Below are positions 35,513 to 48,560 of a DNA stretch of 64,000 nt, piece after piece. A model generated the notes under the pieces. It had not been told where the DNA came from. It did no database searches and saw nothing but the letters and a program-made list of their open reading frames with translations. This DNA comes from Isoetes taiwanensis (lineage: Eukaryota; Streptophyta; Lycopodiopsida; Isoetales; Isoetaceae). Position 1 is the first letter of the stretch. Each line of letters begins with the position of its first letter. The translations under genes and the position numbers were made by a program. The stretch spans positions 10,311,563 to 10,375,562 of the forward strand of contig JAJEKV010000014.1 in the NCBI GenBank assembly GCA_021234155.1, given 5' to 3'.

Positions 35513-36890
35513 ATGATATTTCTCAGAAAAGAGTTGCATTTGGCACGAGACCCTAGCCTCTACTTGCCTTACATATTTTTTGACCATGAAGATGAATTGG
35601 ACACTACTGACACTTCATTTGCAGTGGCACATTTAGAGGTAACTCAAAGAGATCAAGCCAAGCGAGGATGGCAAAGAACCTATTGGAGATTTTTACAATA
35701 TGGGATTATCTCTCCAAGCTTCACCAAGCCAAAAAGGAGATTCAAGGACAAGTGCAAACAATTCAAGTTGATAGACAATGTCCTGTGCAAAGTCAACCGA
35801 CATGGAATCTTGTTGAGATGTGTAAATGAAGATGAGTCTGCCTTAATTATTAGGGAAATGCATAAAGGTATCTGTGGAGGACATTTTGCTGGGGATACTA
35901 CAACAAAAAAGATTCTAGGTCTGGATATTACTGGCCTACTATTTTTAGAGATTGCTATGAGATCATAAAAACTTGCCATCAATTTCAAATTTTTAGCAAA
36001 AGAATTTTATTACTAGCTGCCTTGAATCCTATCATATCTCCAGGACCTTTTCAAATCTGGGGGCTAGATTATATTGGCCCCATTAATCCTTCTTCTACAG
36101 GTCAACATCAACATATTATTGTGGCCACAGATTATTTTACCAAGTGGGTAGAAGCAATACCTTTGAGGCAGACCAATGCCCTCACAACTGCAAGGTTTTT
36201 ACATGAATATGTTTGTTCTAGGTTTGGTATTCCTTTCCAGTTGCATTCTGATAGGGGTACACCTTTTGTTAATGAAGTCATTGCTAACTTGTTGAGTATT
36301 TTGAAGGTCAAGCATACCAAAAGCTCTTCATACTATCCTCAGGGTAATGGACAAGCTGAAGCTACTGACAAAGTATTGAAAAATATTCTGCAGAAGACAG
36401 TTGAGGTTAACAAGAGGGATTGTCATGTCAAAATAGTGGATGCACTTTGGGCTTATAGAGTCACTATCAAAACAGCTACAAATCACACACCTTTCAATTT
36501 GGTTTATGGCATAGAGGCAGTTTTACCAGTAGAACTTGAGTTACCTTCTTTGAGATTAGCTCATAAATTATGCTTACCTTTTGAACATGCCTTGCAGTGA
36601 AAGATTGATGCCTTGTTACATCTAGATGAATATAGAATGGAGGCTGAGAACACTAATTTGTTGAAAAAAGCTAAAGATCTGGCTGCATTCAAGGCTTACT
36701 TTTAGGAAGGGAGAGCTTGTCCTCAAATGGAATAAGTCAAAGGAAGATTCAGCTGGCAAATTTGATAATATTTGGGAAGGACCCTTTGTAATGCTAGAGT
36801 CTGCAGGTACCAACTCTTATTGGTTACAAGAGGTTGCTTCAGAATGCCATTGTCAAATCCTATCAATATCCCGCATTTGAAAAGGTATTG
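35513..36890 (+). pseudogene. Ty3/gypsy integrase, Tat-like
   Basis: 35513-35968 gives the linker and zinc-binding region: MHKGICGGHFAGDTTTKKIL, then in a shifted frame CYEIIKTCHQFQIF, where the second zinc cysteine has become Phe. 36022-36597 is a 192-residue open catalytic core with the DDE triad in GLDYIGP, HSDRGTPF and GNGQAEATDK. After a stop at 36598 the C-terminal region continues in other frames (KGELVLKWNKSKEDSAGKFD, NIWEGPFVML) and ends HLKRYW near 36885. The core is well preserved, but the element as a whole cannot be translated. Confidence 0.88.
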
Positions 36891-39099
36891 GGATCAAGAT
36901 GCTTGCTTGTCCCCTTTTTTACATTAAAAAGCTTAAAGATCTACAAGAGGGTTTAGAGTAGTTAGATCAATTTGACTTTTGAGCACATTACTCTAATAAG
37001 TTGGTTTTATGTTTATAGATTTGGTTGACCAGAGAATGGTACAAGTGATTCCAAGAGAATAATTGTTACTAATGATTACCAAGTGTCATATGCAGGAGCA
37101 TCCTTCTTCCATCTCTATCCACCTGTCTTAAAGTATTCCTACCATCCATTTAGCCTTCTATTCTTTTTCCACACCCTAACAGCACTCTGCAAAATCACCT
37201 TCACCATCATAGCAGAGTTGCAAGGATTTGAGACTAATTAGTTTGTGTGTTTCCATGACAGTGCACCTTTTTTCCCATTTTTTTTCATCCGGTCATAAGT
37301 CGCCCCGCCATCCATTTAAACTCCTTATTCTTGTTTTCATTCCCAAGAGGAAAAAAGCACTGCAATTCATCTTCACCACCCAGAAAGAGTTGCAATTGTT
37401 GAAGATCAAGGAGGAGACATGCATTTTCTTGTTTTGGCGAAATCTCAATACTTGCACACTCACTTCATCTCCATTCCATCACCACCCTGCCATATTCACA
37501 CTCACTCTTACCTTTTTCCACTCACCATATCCCATTCACATCATTCTATCACCACATTCACACCTACTCCATCAACATTTGCACTTTATACTCTCACTCT
37601 ACCATGTTCCTACTTAAACACCTTGGTACAAAGTTGAAGACCCCTCTAGTTGTTCACTTTTGACATCTCATGGCTGAGGGGACCAGCCATTTTCTTGTTT
37701 TGGCGAGATGTTGCCCCCAAAGGGCAACATGCTAATTGTGGTCTATGCATTCAAACTAGGTTAAGTCACTTTGGAAGACTAGGTCAAAGTTTGGAAGAGC
37801 TTGGTAGTCAAACATTGATGTGGAGGTCAAAGGATGCTTACCTTCTAGGTCAACAAGTGCTCAAGTTAAAAGTTCACAATTTTGAAGTTTGGAAGACTTC
37901 TGTATATGGTACCAAATCCTGATTCTCTCCCTCTTTCCCCACTTCTGTGTCCATGTCTCATTCCCATTTGCTTTTATTTAACCATTGTGCCACTTCTCTA
38001 CTATATTTGCCAAGTTTGCCTATCTCAATTACTTCTCTAGCCATATTTTCCTTTCCTTTTATAATACTACCATTAGACATTTTTCTATACCCATCCTCTT
38101 GAGACCCCATTATTCTAGCCATTCTTATTTCCTATCTCTTTCACCTTCATGACCTTCACTCATTTTCTTTCTCCTATCTTTGCACTTCATGGTATTTCCT
38201 TACCCTAAGGCCTAAAGATGCCCTAGAATATGCTATGATTCCATCCCAAGTATACAAAGTTCCCATGGTCTCAAAAATTTCCAAGTATTCCTTGATTATT
38301 TTTAGAAAAACATTAAGACCATGCTCGAGAATCTAAAAATGCCAAAATACAAAGATATTCGAGTATATACTGCGGAAAATACGGAATCAGATCGCGCCAT
38401 TTTCACGAAAAATACGGTCGGGAACCCTAAATTTGAGTTTCTAGCTCGAATCATGCCGGATTTGGTGCCATTGCCCTCGCAACCTATCTATTCTTACCCT
38501 CACGCCCTCTAAGAATTGAATGAACCCATAAACTAAGGCTAAGAATGAGGAATCATTTGAAAACCAAATATATACAGGAGATTCGACAAACAGTATTTTT
38601 TCGAAGGCCCAGAAGCGTTCAAACCTTACAGTGATCAGTGCTAAGCATGACTTGAAGGATTTTGGAAGTCTCTGAGTACTCCCCGATCAGATCCTAAGAG
38701 ATTTGGTTGAATTTATCTTCTAAAATTATTTGATGACCTGAGATTGATATTCCCCTGCATTTGAAATACTGAAGTACTATTATTCATTATTATTATGATT
38801 GATTTACCTCCATATCAATGAAAATTTGATGCCAAGTTGAAGAAATTCTCTCTGATATGATTCTTGACAATTTTGTCTTTCAAAAAATCTTATAAAAAAT
38901 TCCCCTATGTTCTTAGTTGCTTTTGGTCCAGTTGCCCTCAATCCCTGAGACATCTGAGACCCATATGCTTTGAGAAAACCAAAAATTCCATTTACAACTC
39001 GAAGTTAGAAAAATTTGCACTCGCTTTTGATCGTTTTGATCAGATTTTGCCAAACCAATGCAAAAATACCTATGAGCATCTAAATGAAGATCTGACTTC
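36891..39099. other. Presumed 3' region and leader between pol and gag
   Basis: This stretch lies between a pol end and a gag start in the same orientation, so an LTR and primer site would be expected. I could not delimit either. A TTGGTGCCATTGCC near 38461 is only loosely like a tRNA-Asp primer site. Two partly similar blocks begin near 37140 and 37285 (CCATCCATTTA, then a CACC-rich tract). 37400-37620 is pyrimidine-rich with CACTCAC/CATCACC runs. Confidence 0.4.
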
Positions 39100-39555
39100 A
39101 TGCCACACTCCAGGCTACCTTGTGACATATTGGCTTTGAAAATTCCCAAAAAAGTGGTCAGAAACTCTGGTTCCATTTCTCTGATTACTGTTTTACAGTT
39201 TGACTGTCATTGACCAATTTTTGACCCCACTTTAAGTTTGAATATTCCTCAGGAAAATGATCTGACGTAGTCAGGGATTTCACCATTAGCTTCCTGCAAC
39301 TTTTTTGTGTCAGTCCAAATCATCTGACCCAAAAATTTAATCCATTGTTGACTGCTGCAACAATTTGAATCGAGGTTCCATTTTCTAGAAATGGGAAAGG
39401 CATGAAACTTTGAGTTTTTGGCTTTTTTGCTAGATTTATCCTACACAGACTGATCACCTTAAGTGATCTGGAGATCCTAACTCCAATTTGGGTTTATACT
39501 CAAGTTGGCTTATTGTGGTTGACCTTTGAAGCCAGGTTGAGGGTCAACATTTTGG
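39100..39555 (+). repeat. gag-leader segment, copy 1 of 3
   Basis: From CACACTCCAGGCTACC through GTTGAGGGTCAACA this 455-bp block recurs at 40047-40497 and 43457-43916 with over 90 percent identity by eye. Here it precedes the gag frame, so it probably represents the untranslated leader. In the other copies it directly follows a gag fragment. Confidence 0.85.
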
Positions 39556-39574
39556 AGGTCCTACCGAAAACAGA

Positions 39575-40050
39575 AATTTCCAAAGAAAGCAAGAACCATC
39601 GAAGACCAGAAGCCTCGTAACCCCCGCAGAGATAGATCTCTTTCTCCAAGTTTTTCAACTGGATTACTTCAGAGTATGCCTTACCAGTTTGAATTGAATG
39701 TGCCTATTCCATTGCCTACTTTTGATTCTAGCATGAGTGCTAATACCTTTCTGAGAACTTTTGAAGATTACTACAGGGATTATGGCTTTAAAAAGGGATG
39801 CAAGTTCTCACAATTTGAGAAATGTTTTAAAGAGGAGAGTGAAGCTGGTGCTTGGCTGACTTATGAGAAACTTATGGGAACCACTTCCTGGGATGATCTT
39901 GTCACCAAGTTTTTAGACAGTTTTGAAAACTTGTGCTCCCAAGGACCTTGTTTTTTTCTATTTATGCAGTGAAAGTGTCACCAATACAAGGAAAGGTTCA
40001 ACACCTTCATGAATAGATGTCAGAAAGGCCAAGTTACCATCCCCATGCCC
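39575..40050 (+). pseudogene. Ty3/gypsy gag relic (capsid-like part)
   Basis: The frame opens upstream of the first Met: RRDRSLSPSFSTGLLQSMPY, then PIPLPTFDSSMSANTFLRTF, AWLTYEKLMGTTSWDDLVTK and FLDSFENL. After a stop at 39970 it resumes (KERFNTFMNRCQKGQVTIPM). W-x-x-L-x-x-x-F and YKERF...F-x-x-R-C are standard plant gag capsid features. The frame is then cut by the tandem duplication boundary. It is on the same strand as the pol at 33.6-36.9 kb but lies downstream of it. Confidence 0.7.
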
Positions 40051-41339
40051 ACACTCCAGGCTACCCTTGTGACATATTGGCTTTGCAAATTCCCAAAAAA
40101 GTGGTCAGAAACTCTAGTTCCATTTCTCTGATCACTGTTTTACAGTTTGACTGCCATTGACCAATTTTTGACCCCACTTTAAGTTTGAATATCCCTCAGA
40201 TAATGATCCGACTTAGTCGTGGATTTCACCATTAGCTTCCTGCAACTTTTTTGTGCCAGTCCAAATCATCTGACCAAAAAATTTAATCCATTGTTGACTG
40301 CTGCGACAATTTGAATCGAGGTTCCATTTTCTAGAAATGGGAAAGGTATGAAACTTTGAGTTTTTGGCTTTTTTGCTAGATTTATCCTACACAGACTGAT
40401 CACCTTAAGTGATCTGGAGATCCTAACTCCAATTTGGGTTTATACTCAAGTTGGCTTATTGTGGTTGACCTTTGAAGCCAGGTTGAGGGTCAACACTTAC
40501 CTCCAAGTTCCTTGAGATTCCCTGATATTTCCTCAAGGTTTCCTCGAGATTCTAGTAGATTCCCCAAGATTTAGATTCTAACGAGATAGCAATCAATGCA
40601 AAGAGTCCAATGGCTTTGCTTGCTCGACATTCCCCACCAAAGTTACGTGCATATTCAAGTCAACTTATGAGGAAATGGAGCATCATTTTAAATCCCCTCT
40701 TTTCTTCATCAAAGAAAACAATAAATCACAATGTAACGTGGACGAAAAAAATGAAACTTGGAGAAATGCACCATCCTTTATACATGTTTAAATAGCATGT
40801 AGCTATATTTGAAAATGAACATTGCATTTTATAATGTGGGAAAGTTGGAGTCAGATCTAATGCGGGAGATGGGTGACTACATTAGCCCGCCTGCAAGTGC
40901 ATAACCCCATCTAAATTATTTGTTAGCTTGTTCTCGAATCTTCTTGTGAGATCCTAGCTATCTTGGAGCTATCTAACTTTTTGATTTCTTTGGTTTGGAT
41001 GGCCGACCTTGATTGCTTTGGTTCCTAGGGTTTTGAAACTATGTTTGTACCCTTTTTGGTATTCAAATGCTTTTATTATATTTCTTGATTATTCTTTGTG
41101 TTTACCACAAGTTGGTTTGTAGTGTAGATGAATTTTCTTCTAGTGTCCTAGAGATTGTTGTTACTTATGATCATTCTGGATCGATGTGTCGCAGCTTTGG
41201 AGATATCTAGACCTTTCCGCCACTTCTCCATCTGCTGTTATGCTTCCGCTTTTAGAGAATGTTCATCCCTTGAATTAGAACCCAGACATGTCGCGACATT
41301 TCAGTTGAGTAAGACATAAGAATTATTGAGGTTGAATGG

Positions 41340-41640
41340 ATTTTTTTCCTCAAGTTTGCAAGATTTCTATATTCCCTAAGATTACTTTTAAGATTTCCTT
41401 GGGATCCCATTTAATTCTCCAAGCTTCCCTTTGATTCAATCAAGACTCCCTAAATTTATTTCTCTAAAATTCCTTTATATTTCCTCAATATTCCCTTCAA
41501 TTCTCCAAAATTTCGTGTGCTTCCATCAAGATTCATCTTGATTTTCTAAGCTTACCTTCTCCAAGTTCCCCGAGATTCCCCGATATTTCCTCAAGTTTCC
41601 TAGGGATTCTAGTAGATTCCCCAAGATTTAGATTCTAACG
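41340..41640. repeat. Degenerate short-period TTCC(C)AAGATT repeat tract
   Basis: Motifs such as TTCCCTAAGATT, TTTCCTCAAG and ATTCCCCAAGATT recur irregularly every 12-20 bases across this interval. The same tract occurs at 44757-45045, and shorter forms at 40495-40575 and 43910-43990. It marks the junctions between the sub-repeats. Confidence 0.7.
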
Positions 41641-42212
41641 AGATAGCAATAAATGTAAAGAGTCCAATAGCTTTGCTTGCTCTGACACCCCCACTGCAAG
41701 TTACAGACATTCAAAGTCGACTTGCAAGGAAATGGAGCATCATTTTAAAGTACTTCCCTCAAGGCGCCTGCCCTTTAGAAAACAATAAATCACAATGTGG
41801 ATTAAAAAATGAAACTTGGAGAAACACAACATCCTTTAAAGGAAACAATTGATTGCAACGTGCATGAAAAAATGAAAGTTGGAGAAATGCACCATCCTTT
41901 ATACATGTTTAAATAGCATGTAGCTATATTTGAAAATGAACATTGCATTTTATAATGCGGGAAAGTGGGAGTCGATCCAATGCGGAGATGGGTGACTACA
42001 TTAGCCCGCTCGCAAGCAGATAACCCCATCTAATTTATTTATTAGCTTGTTCTCGAATCTTCTTGTGAGATCCGGCTATATTGGAGCTATCCGACTTTTT
42101 GTTTTCTTTGATTTGGAGCTGCCTTAACCTTGATTGCTTTGGTTCCTAGGGTTTTGGAACTATGTTTGTACCCTCTTTGGTATTCAAATGCTTTATTATA
42201 TTTCTTGATTGT

Positions 42213-42505
42213 TCTTTTGTGTTTACCACAAATTTTTTTTTTTTTTTTGATAATGCAAGTGCTTAGCGATGCCCGTAATCGCATTGTGAAGGCGTACAAG
42301 TGTTCTTTCTTAAAGGATGACATCAAAAGTGTCATTTGGGAGCAATATCTTCAGATTCATACCTACTCATAGCAAACAGCTGTGCTCATGGTGATTTGTG
42401 TTCTCTGCTTTTCTATGTTATGTACGTGGTGGGTAGTGTTGCTCTAGTGGATATCTTCTCCACTAGGTTTTGAGTCCCCCATGTACTCTTTTGTGTTTAT
42501 CACAA
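42213..42505 (-). mobile_element. 255-bp poly-A retroposed insertion with 19-bp target duplication
   Basis: TCTTTTGTGTTTAYCACAA flanks the insert at 42213-42231 and 42487-42505 with one mismatch. The insert (42232-42486) begins with a 17-nt T run, so it is a poly-A retroposon on the minus strand. The paralogous sub-repeat at 41093-41115 has the uninterrupted site. I see no tRNA-like A/B boxes, so it may be a truncated LINE, an atypical SINE or a processed transcript fragment. Confidence 0.85.
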
Positions 42506-43094
42506 GTTGGTTTGTAGTGTAGATGAATTTTCTTCTAGTGTCCTGGAGATTGTTGTTATTTATGATCATTCTGATCAGGATGTGTCGCAGGCTTTGGAGA
42601 TATCTGGACCTTCCGCCACTTCTCCATCTCTTGGGTATGCTTCGCTTTTTAGAGAATGTTCATCCCTTGAATTAGAACCCAGACATGTCCTTACACATTT
42701 TCTATGAGCAAGACATAAGAATTATTGAGGTTGAATGGATTTTTATATGTGGATGGATTAATATGATAGGTTGAGTTCACTTATTTTATAGCTCGCTGAG
42801 GTGCTTGGTAATATCAATGTTTGCATGGGAATCGTCGGCCCTTTACAAAATCACAAGGCCAGGTATGAGCAGGGTGAGATCTTTGATGACTAGACGAAAG
42901 GAGTTATGAATTGCTTTGGAGAAACTGTATGAATGGTCATTTGAAAAGGAGTTATGAATTGTTTTGGAGAAATTGTATGCATGGTCATTTGCAAAGAAGT
43001 TATCGTTTAGGTTTTGTTAATTTGTTTTATTGTTGTTTCATAAAGGTTATGTTGGGTGCCCACATAGGGCATTGTTGCATTGTATAATGTAACT

Positions 43095-43290
<196 letters not shown>

Positions 43291-45602
43291 CGTAATATTA
43301 ACAGATAGGCAGATAGAGACTAGAGATGGTGCAGAGAGGTGATGACTCGCACCATTTCTTTTTTTGTTGTGTTGATGATTTTGTAATGGTGGTGAGGTGA
43401 TGGCACCAACATCATGTGAGACTGTGCTCTTGGAAAGGCCAAGTTACCATCCCCATGCCCACACTCCAGGCTACCCTTGTGACATATTGGCTTTGCAAAT
43501 TCCCAAAAAAGTGGTCAGAAACTCTAGTTCCATTTCTCTGATCACTGTTTTACAGTTTGACTGCCATTGACCAATTTTTGACCCCACTTTAAGTTTGAAT
43601 ATCCCTCAGGATAATGATCTGACTTAGTCAGGGATTTCACCATTAGCTTCCTGCAACTTTTTTGTGCCAGTCCAAATCATCTGACCCAAAAATTTAATCC
43701 ATTGTTGACTGCTGCGACAATTTGAATCGAGGTTCCATTTTCTAGAAATGGGAAAGGTATGAAACTTTGAGTTTTTGGCTTTTTTGCTAGATTTATCCTA
43801 TTAATGCATCGATCACCTTAAGTGATCCGAGATCCTAACTCCAATTTGGGTTTATACTCAAGTTGGCTTATTGTGGTTGACCTTTTGAAGCCGTGTTGAG
43901 GGTCAACACTTACCTCCAAGTTCCTTGAGATTCCCTCGATATTTCCTCAAGGTTTTCGAGATTCTAGTAGATTCCCAAGATTTAGATTCTAACGAGATAG
44001 CAATCAATGCAAAGAGTCCAATGGCTTTGCTTGCTCGACATCCCCCCACCGCAAGTTACGCATATATTCAAGTCAACTTATGAGGAAATGGAGCATCATT
44101 TTAAATCCCCTCCTTTCTTTTCTCTTCATCAAAGAAAACAATAAATCACAATGTAACGTGGACGAAAAAATGAAACTTGGAGAAATGCACCATCCTTTAT
44201 ACATGTTTAAATAGCATGTAGCTATATTTGAAAATGAACATTGCATTTTATAATGTGGGAAAGTTGGAGTCAGATCTAATGCGGGAGATGGGTGACTACA
44301 TTAGCCCGCTTCTGTGCAGATAACCCCATCTAATTTATTTGTTAGCTTGTTCTCGAATCTTCTTGTGAGATCCAGCTATCTTGGAGCTATCTAACTTTTG
44401 CTTTCTTTGGTTTGGATGGCCGACCTTGATTGCTTTGGTTCCTAGGGTTTTGAAACTATGTTTGTACCCTTTTTGGTATTCAAATGCTTTATTATATTTC
44501 TTGATTATTCTTTGTGTTTACCACAAGTTGGTTTGTAGTGTAGATGAATTTTCTTCTAGTGTCCTAGAGATTGTTGTTACTTATGATCATTCGGATCAGG
44601 ATGTGTCGCAGGCTTTGGAGATATCTAGACCTTCCGCCACTTCTCCATCTGCGGGTTATGCTTCTGTTTTAGAGAATGTTCATCCCTTGAATTAGAACCC
44701 AGACATGTCGCACATTTCAGTGAGTAAGACATAAGAATTATTGAGGTTGAATGGATTTTTCCTCAAGTTTGCAAGATTTCTATATTCCCTAAGATTACTT
44801 TAAGATTTCCTTGGGATCCCATTTAATTCTCCAAGCTTCCCTTTGATTCAATCAAGACTCCCTAAATTTATTTCTCTAAAATTCCTTTATATTTCCTCAA
44901 TATTCCCTTCAATTCTCCAAAATTTCGTGTGCTTCCATCAAGATTCATCTTGATTTTCTAAGCTTACCTTCTCCAAGTTCCCTGAGATTCCCTGATATTT
45001 CCTCAAGTTTCCTAGGGATTCTAGTAGATTCCCCAAGATTTAGATTCTAACGAGATAGCAATAAATGCAAAGAGTCCAATAGCTTTGCTTGCTCTGACAC
45101 CCCCACTGCAAGTTACAGACATTCAAAGTCGACTTGCAAGGAAATGGAGCATCATTTTAAAAAGGGCCGGGCCCTTTAGAAAACAATAAATCACAATGTG
45201 GATTAAAAAATGAAACTTGGAGAAACACAACATCCTTTAAAGGAAACAATTGATTGCAACGTGCATGAAAAAATGAAAGTTGGAGAAATGCACCATCCTT
45301 TATACATGTTTAAATAGCATGTAGCTATATTTGAAAATGAACATTGCATTTTATAATGTGGGAAAGTGGGAGTCAGATCCAATGCGGGAGATGGGTGACT
45401 ACATTAGCCCGCTTCTGTGCAGATAACCCCATCTAATTTATTTATTAGCTTGTTCTCGAATCTTCTTGTGAGATTGGAGCTATCCGACTTTTGTTTTCTT
45501 TGATTTGGAGCTGGCCGACCTTGATTGCTTTGGTTCCTAGGGTTTTGGAACTATGTTTGTACCCTCTTTGGTATTCAAATGCTTTATTATATTTCTTGAT
45601 TG

Positions 45603-45893
45603 TTCTTTGTGTTTACCACAAGTTTTTTTTTTTTTTGATACGCAAGTGCTTAGCGATGCCCGTAATCGCATTGTGAAGGCGTACAAGTGTTCTTTCTTAA
45701 AGGATGACATCAAAAGTGTCATTTGGGAGCAATATCTTCAGATTCATACCTACTCATAGCAAACAGCTGTGCTCATGGTGATTTGTGTTCTCTGCTTTTC
45801 TATGTTATGTACGTGGTGGGTAGTGTTGCTCTAGTGGATATCTTCTCCACTAGGTTTTGAGTCCCCCATGTACTCTTTTGTGTTTATCATAAG
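45603..45893 (-). mobile_element. Second copy of the poly-A insertion in duplication unit 2
   Basis: Same insert and same site as at 42.2 kb: T run from 45623, right target copy ending 45893. It was copied by the 3.4-kb duplication and does not represent a separate insertion. Confidence 0.85.
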
Positions 45894-46479
45894 TTGGTTT
45901 GTAGTGTAGATGAATTTTCTTCTAGTGTCCTGGAGATTGTTGTTATTTATGATCATTCTGATCAGGATGTGTCGCAGGCTTTGGAGATATCTGGACCTTC
46001 CGCCACTTCTCCATCTCGGGGTATGCTTCTGTTTTAGAGAATGTTCATCCCTTGAATTAGAACCCAGACATGTCCTTACACATTTTCTATGAGCAAGACA
46101 TAAGAATTATTGAGGTTGAATGGATTTTTATATGTGGATGGATTAATATGATAGGTTGAGTTCACTTATTTTATAGCTCGCTGAGGTGCTTGGTAATATC
46201 AATGTTTGCATGGGAATCGTCGGCCCTTTACAAAATCACAAGGCCAGGTATGAGCAGGGTGAGATCTTTGATGACTAGACGAAAGGAGTTATGAATTGCT
46301 TTGGAGAAACTGTATGAATGGTCATTTGAAAAGGAGTTATGAATTGTTTTGGAGGAATTGTATGCATGGTCATTTACAGTAAGTTATCGCTTAGGTTTCT
46401 GTTAATTTGTTTTATTGTTGTTTCATAAAGGTTATGTTGGGTGCCCACATAGGGCATTGTTGCATTGTATAAGGTAACT

Positions 46480-46480
46480 A

Positions 46481-46564
<84 letters not shown>

Positions 46565-46640
46565 GTAGGTAGGTAGGTAGGTAGGTAGGTAGGTAGGTAG
46601 GTAGGTAGTTAGATAGGTAGATAGGTAGATAGACAGATAG
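46480..46640. repeat. (GATA)n then (TAGG)n microsatellite
   Basis: This is the counterpart of the 43.1-kb array. About 20 GATA units lead into a pure 4-bp TAGG run and then TAGA/TAGG. The two arrays have diverged in both length and pattern since the duplication. Confidence 0.97.
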
Positions 46641-46777
46641 ACAGAATATTAACACCCACTGAGACTAGAGATGGTGTTGAGGTGATGACGGGCACCATTT
46701 CTTTTTTTGTTGTGTTGATGATTTTGTAATGGTGGTGAGGTGATGGCACCAACATCATGTGAGACTGTGCTCTTGGA

Positions 46778-48089
46778 AGTGCGTTCTTACAACTTAAATT
46801 ATGAATGAATGATTTGACTTCATAAGGCCATGTGTTGTCATGTTTTCTTTGTGCGAGTGAAGGTGTTGCAATTTGCGAGCGTGGACCTCAAGTATGTTAC
46901 ACCCGATGGATTGTTGAGTAATAAGTTTCATGGCCATTGAATTAATAAAATTGTTGGCAATACACTTCCACCATGTTTTATGACAATACACAATTCATTT
47001 CTACATAAATCAATGGTTTGACAAGTGTGCCGTATTTTGAAAACCATGTATTCTGGTAAGACACTTGCAAATAACACAAAAATCGACCGATAGATAGGCT
47101 TGTCATTCATCATAAGCAGTATAAAATGTTTGAATAGTATGAGTGAGGAGCTGACTATAGGAACAACGTCGAGCTACCCCACAAGAAAATGAAATAATAA
47201 AGTATGCATGAGGCAATGATAAGGGCATTGGCAACAATCGCCATTGGGATGAAAATCCCCACCCTTTTGGGTTTTCGAGAAAAAACCCTAACGAGAAATG
47301 GTCGCCAACAGCCTTGATAGTGGCCTGGAGAATCAAATGAAGTATAGCAATGTTGGACGCAAGAGTGAGAGGATGCCTAAGACGGAAAAATACCTGAATA
47401 GTAGAATACATGGAAGCACCCATTAATGGTTAGGGGGAAGAAGAGTGAGTATGATGGAGAAGCAACCTTCTAAACAAGATAAATAAGCTTTGTGAGATTG
47501 GTACAGATGATGTATGAAAAAATGTCATTAAGTGATAAAAGAGAAATTAGCGTCACCCTCAAGGTGGAAATAAACAGAATCATCCAATGGGTGGAACAAA
47601 AGAACACTATGCAGGTGTAAAATCATCACTATAGCAATACGCGGTGGGTGGAAAACAATAAGGTCAGTAGTGAACATAAAACAAATTTGAAAAACAAAAC
47701 AAACTCAAACAACATATAAAATATAAGGGCGTTTTTGGGGAAGCAATGGGCAAGGAAAGAGACACTGCTATGAGAAGATGCCAATAACCGACCACAAGAA
47801 TGAATATCACTTATATAGATGTTCGTCCCTTACGAGAATGCCGATCCAACGGCTCAGATCAATGCTATTTTATTAAGGGATTCGTAAAGAACACAAAAAC
47901 CGACCGACTACCAGAGAACTTCCTTATCTATAAGCTGCCGATGAGAAACATCTAAATGGTGTTGAATTTGAACCATATAAACACAATGCAAAACGAGAAT
48001 GTATCTAATATAAAAACCAAGTCACAAAAACTCAATGGATTGCCAAATGTAATATATTTCATATCAAGATAAAGCGAAGTATCAAAAAT
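46778..48089. other. Mostly unassigned; LINE 3'-UTR-like motif near 47250
   Basis: 47250-47300 carries CCCCACCCTTTTGGGTTTTC then GAGAAAAAACCC, which matches the conserved motif of the LINE 3' ends on the minus strand, but the terminal box and tail are absent. The rest is unassigned. Confidence 0.45.
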
Positions 48090-48560
48090 AGAATAGAATA
48101 GAATAGAATTGTTTTTATCGTCCACGGAGACCAATCGGCCTATGGGACCCAATACAAAAGCGCTAGAAAGTCACATTATCGCCCGGATTAAAACCCCGGC
48201 CCGGAAGGGTTTTCGAGGGAAAACCGCGGGCAAAAGAATAAGATCGCCGACATCAATTAAATGGTTGATTGGGGCATATCCGAGCCCTCAAGTCCAAGAT
48301 TTTCTCGAATGTATGATCCGAAAGTGAGCGACCAAGTCGTGCTCCGATGACTCATGTGTAGCGGCTCATCGAGGTCTAATCAATCGAAAGCATAAGGTCC
48401 GGACCGGATCATATCTTTGGGCAGCTCGAAAGTGTGACACTCATTCCGGGCAAAGTTAATCGACAAACCCTATCCTGACGTGGCTCCCCAATCCATCGAC
48501 CTGTCTCAATCCGGAGATTGTGGGCACCTGTGCGAATGGAGGCGATATGCCTGCGCTTTT
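48090..48560 (-). mobile_element. LINE 3' end, minus strand, with (AATAG)n tail
   Basis: The (AATAG)n run at 48090-48110 is followed by TTTTTATCGTCCACGGAGAC and CAATCGGCCTATGGGACCC. The family motif AAAACCCCGGCCCGGAAGGG then TTTTCGAGGGAAAACC is at 48190-48226. The body is GC-richer than its flanks and 5'-truncated, with no coding region recognised. Confidence 0.8.

Larger units (their letters stand above)
43435..46777. repeat. 3.41-kb tandem duplication, unit 2
   Basis: Second copy, about 3,343 bp. It ends at GACTGTGCTCTTGGAA (46777), after which the sequence is unique. The length difference comes mainly from the shorter microsatellite and small deletions, for example in the TTCC-rich parts. 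Confidence 0.92.

Noticed and set aside
37228-37640. Plus-strand frames rich in H, S, P and T
   Set aside because: They derive from a pyrimidine-rich CACTCAC/CATCACC tract with no domain.
38461-38480. Possible tRNA-Asp primer site between pol and gag
   Set aside because: Too many mismatches and no LTR terminus next to it.
46374-46655. Minus-strand frame with repeated YLPT/SIYL residues
   Set aside because: It is only the translation of the GATA/TAGG microsatellite.
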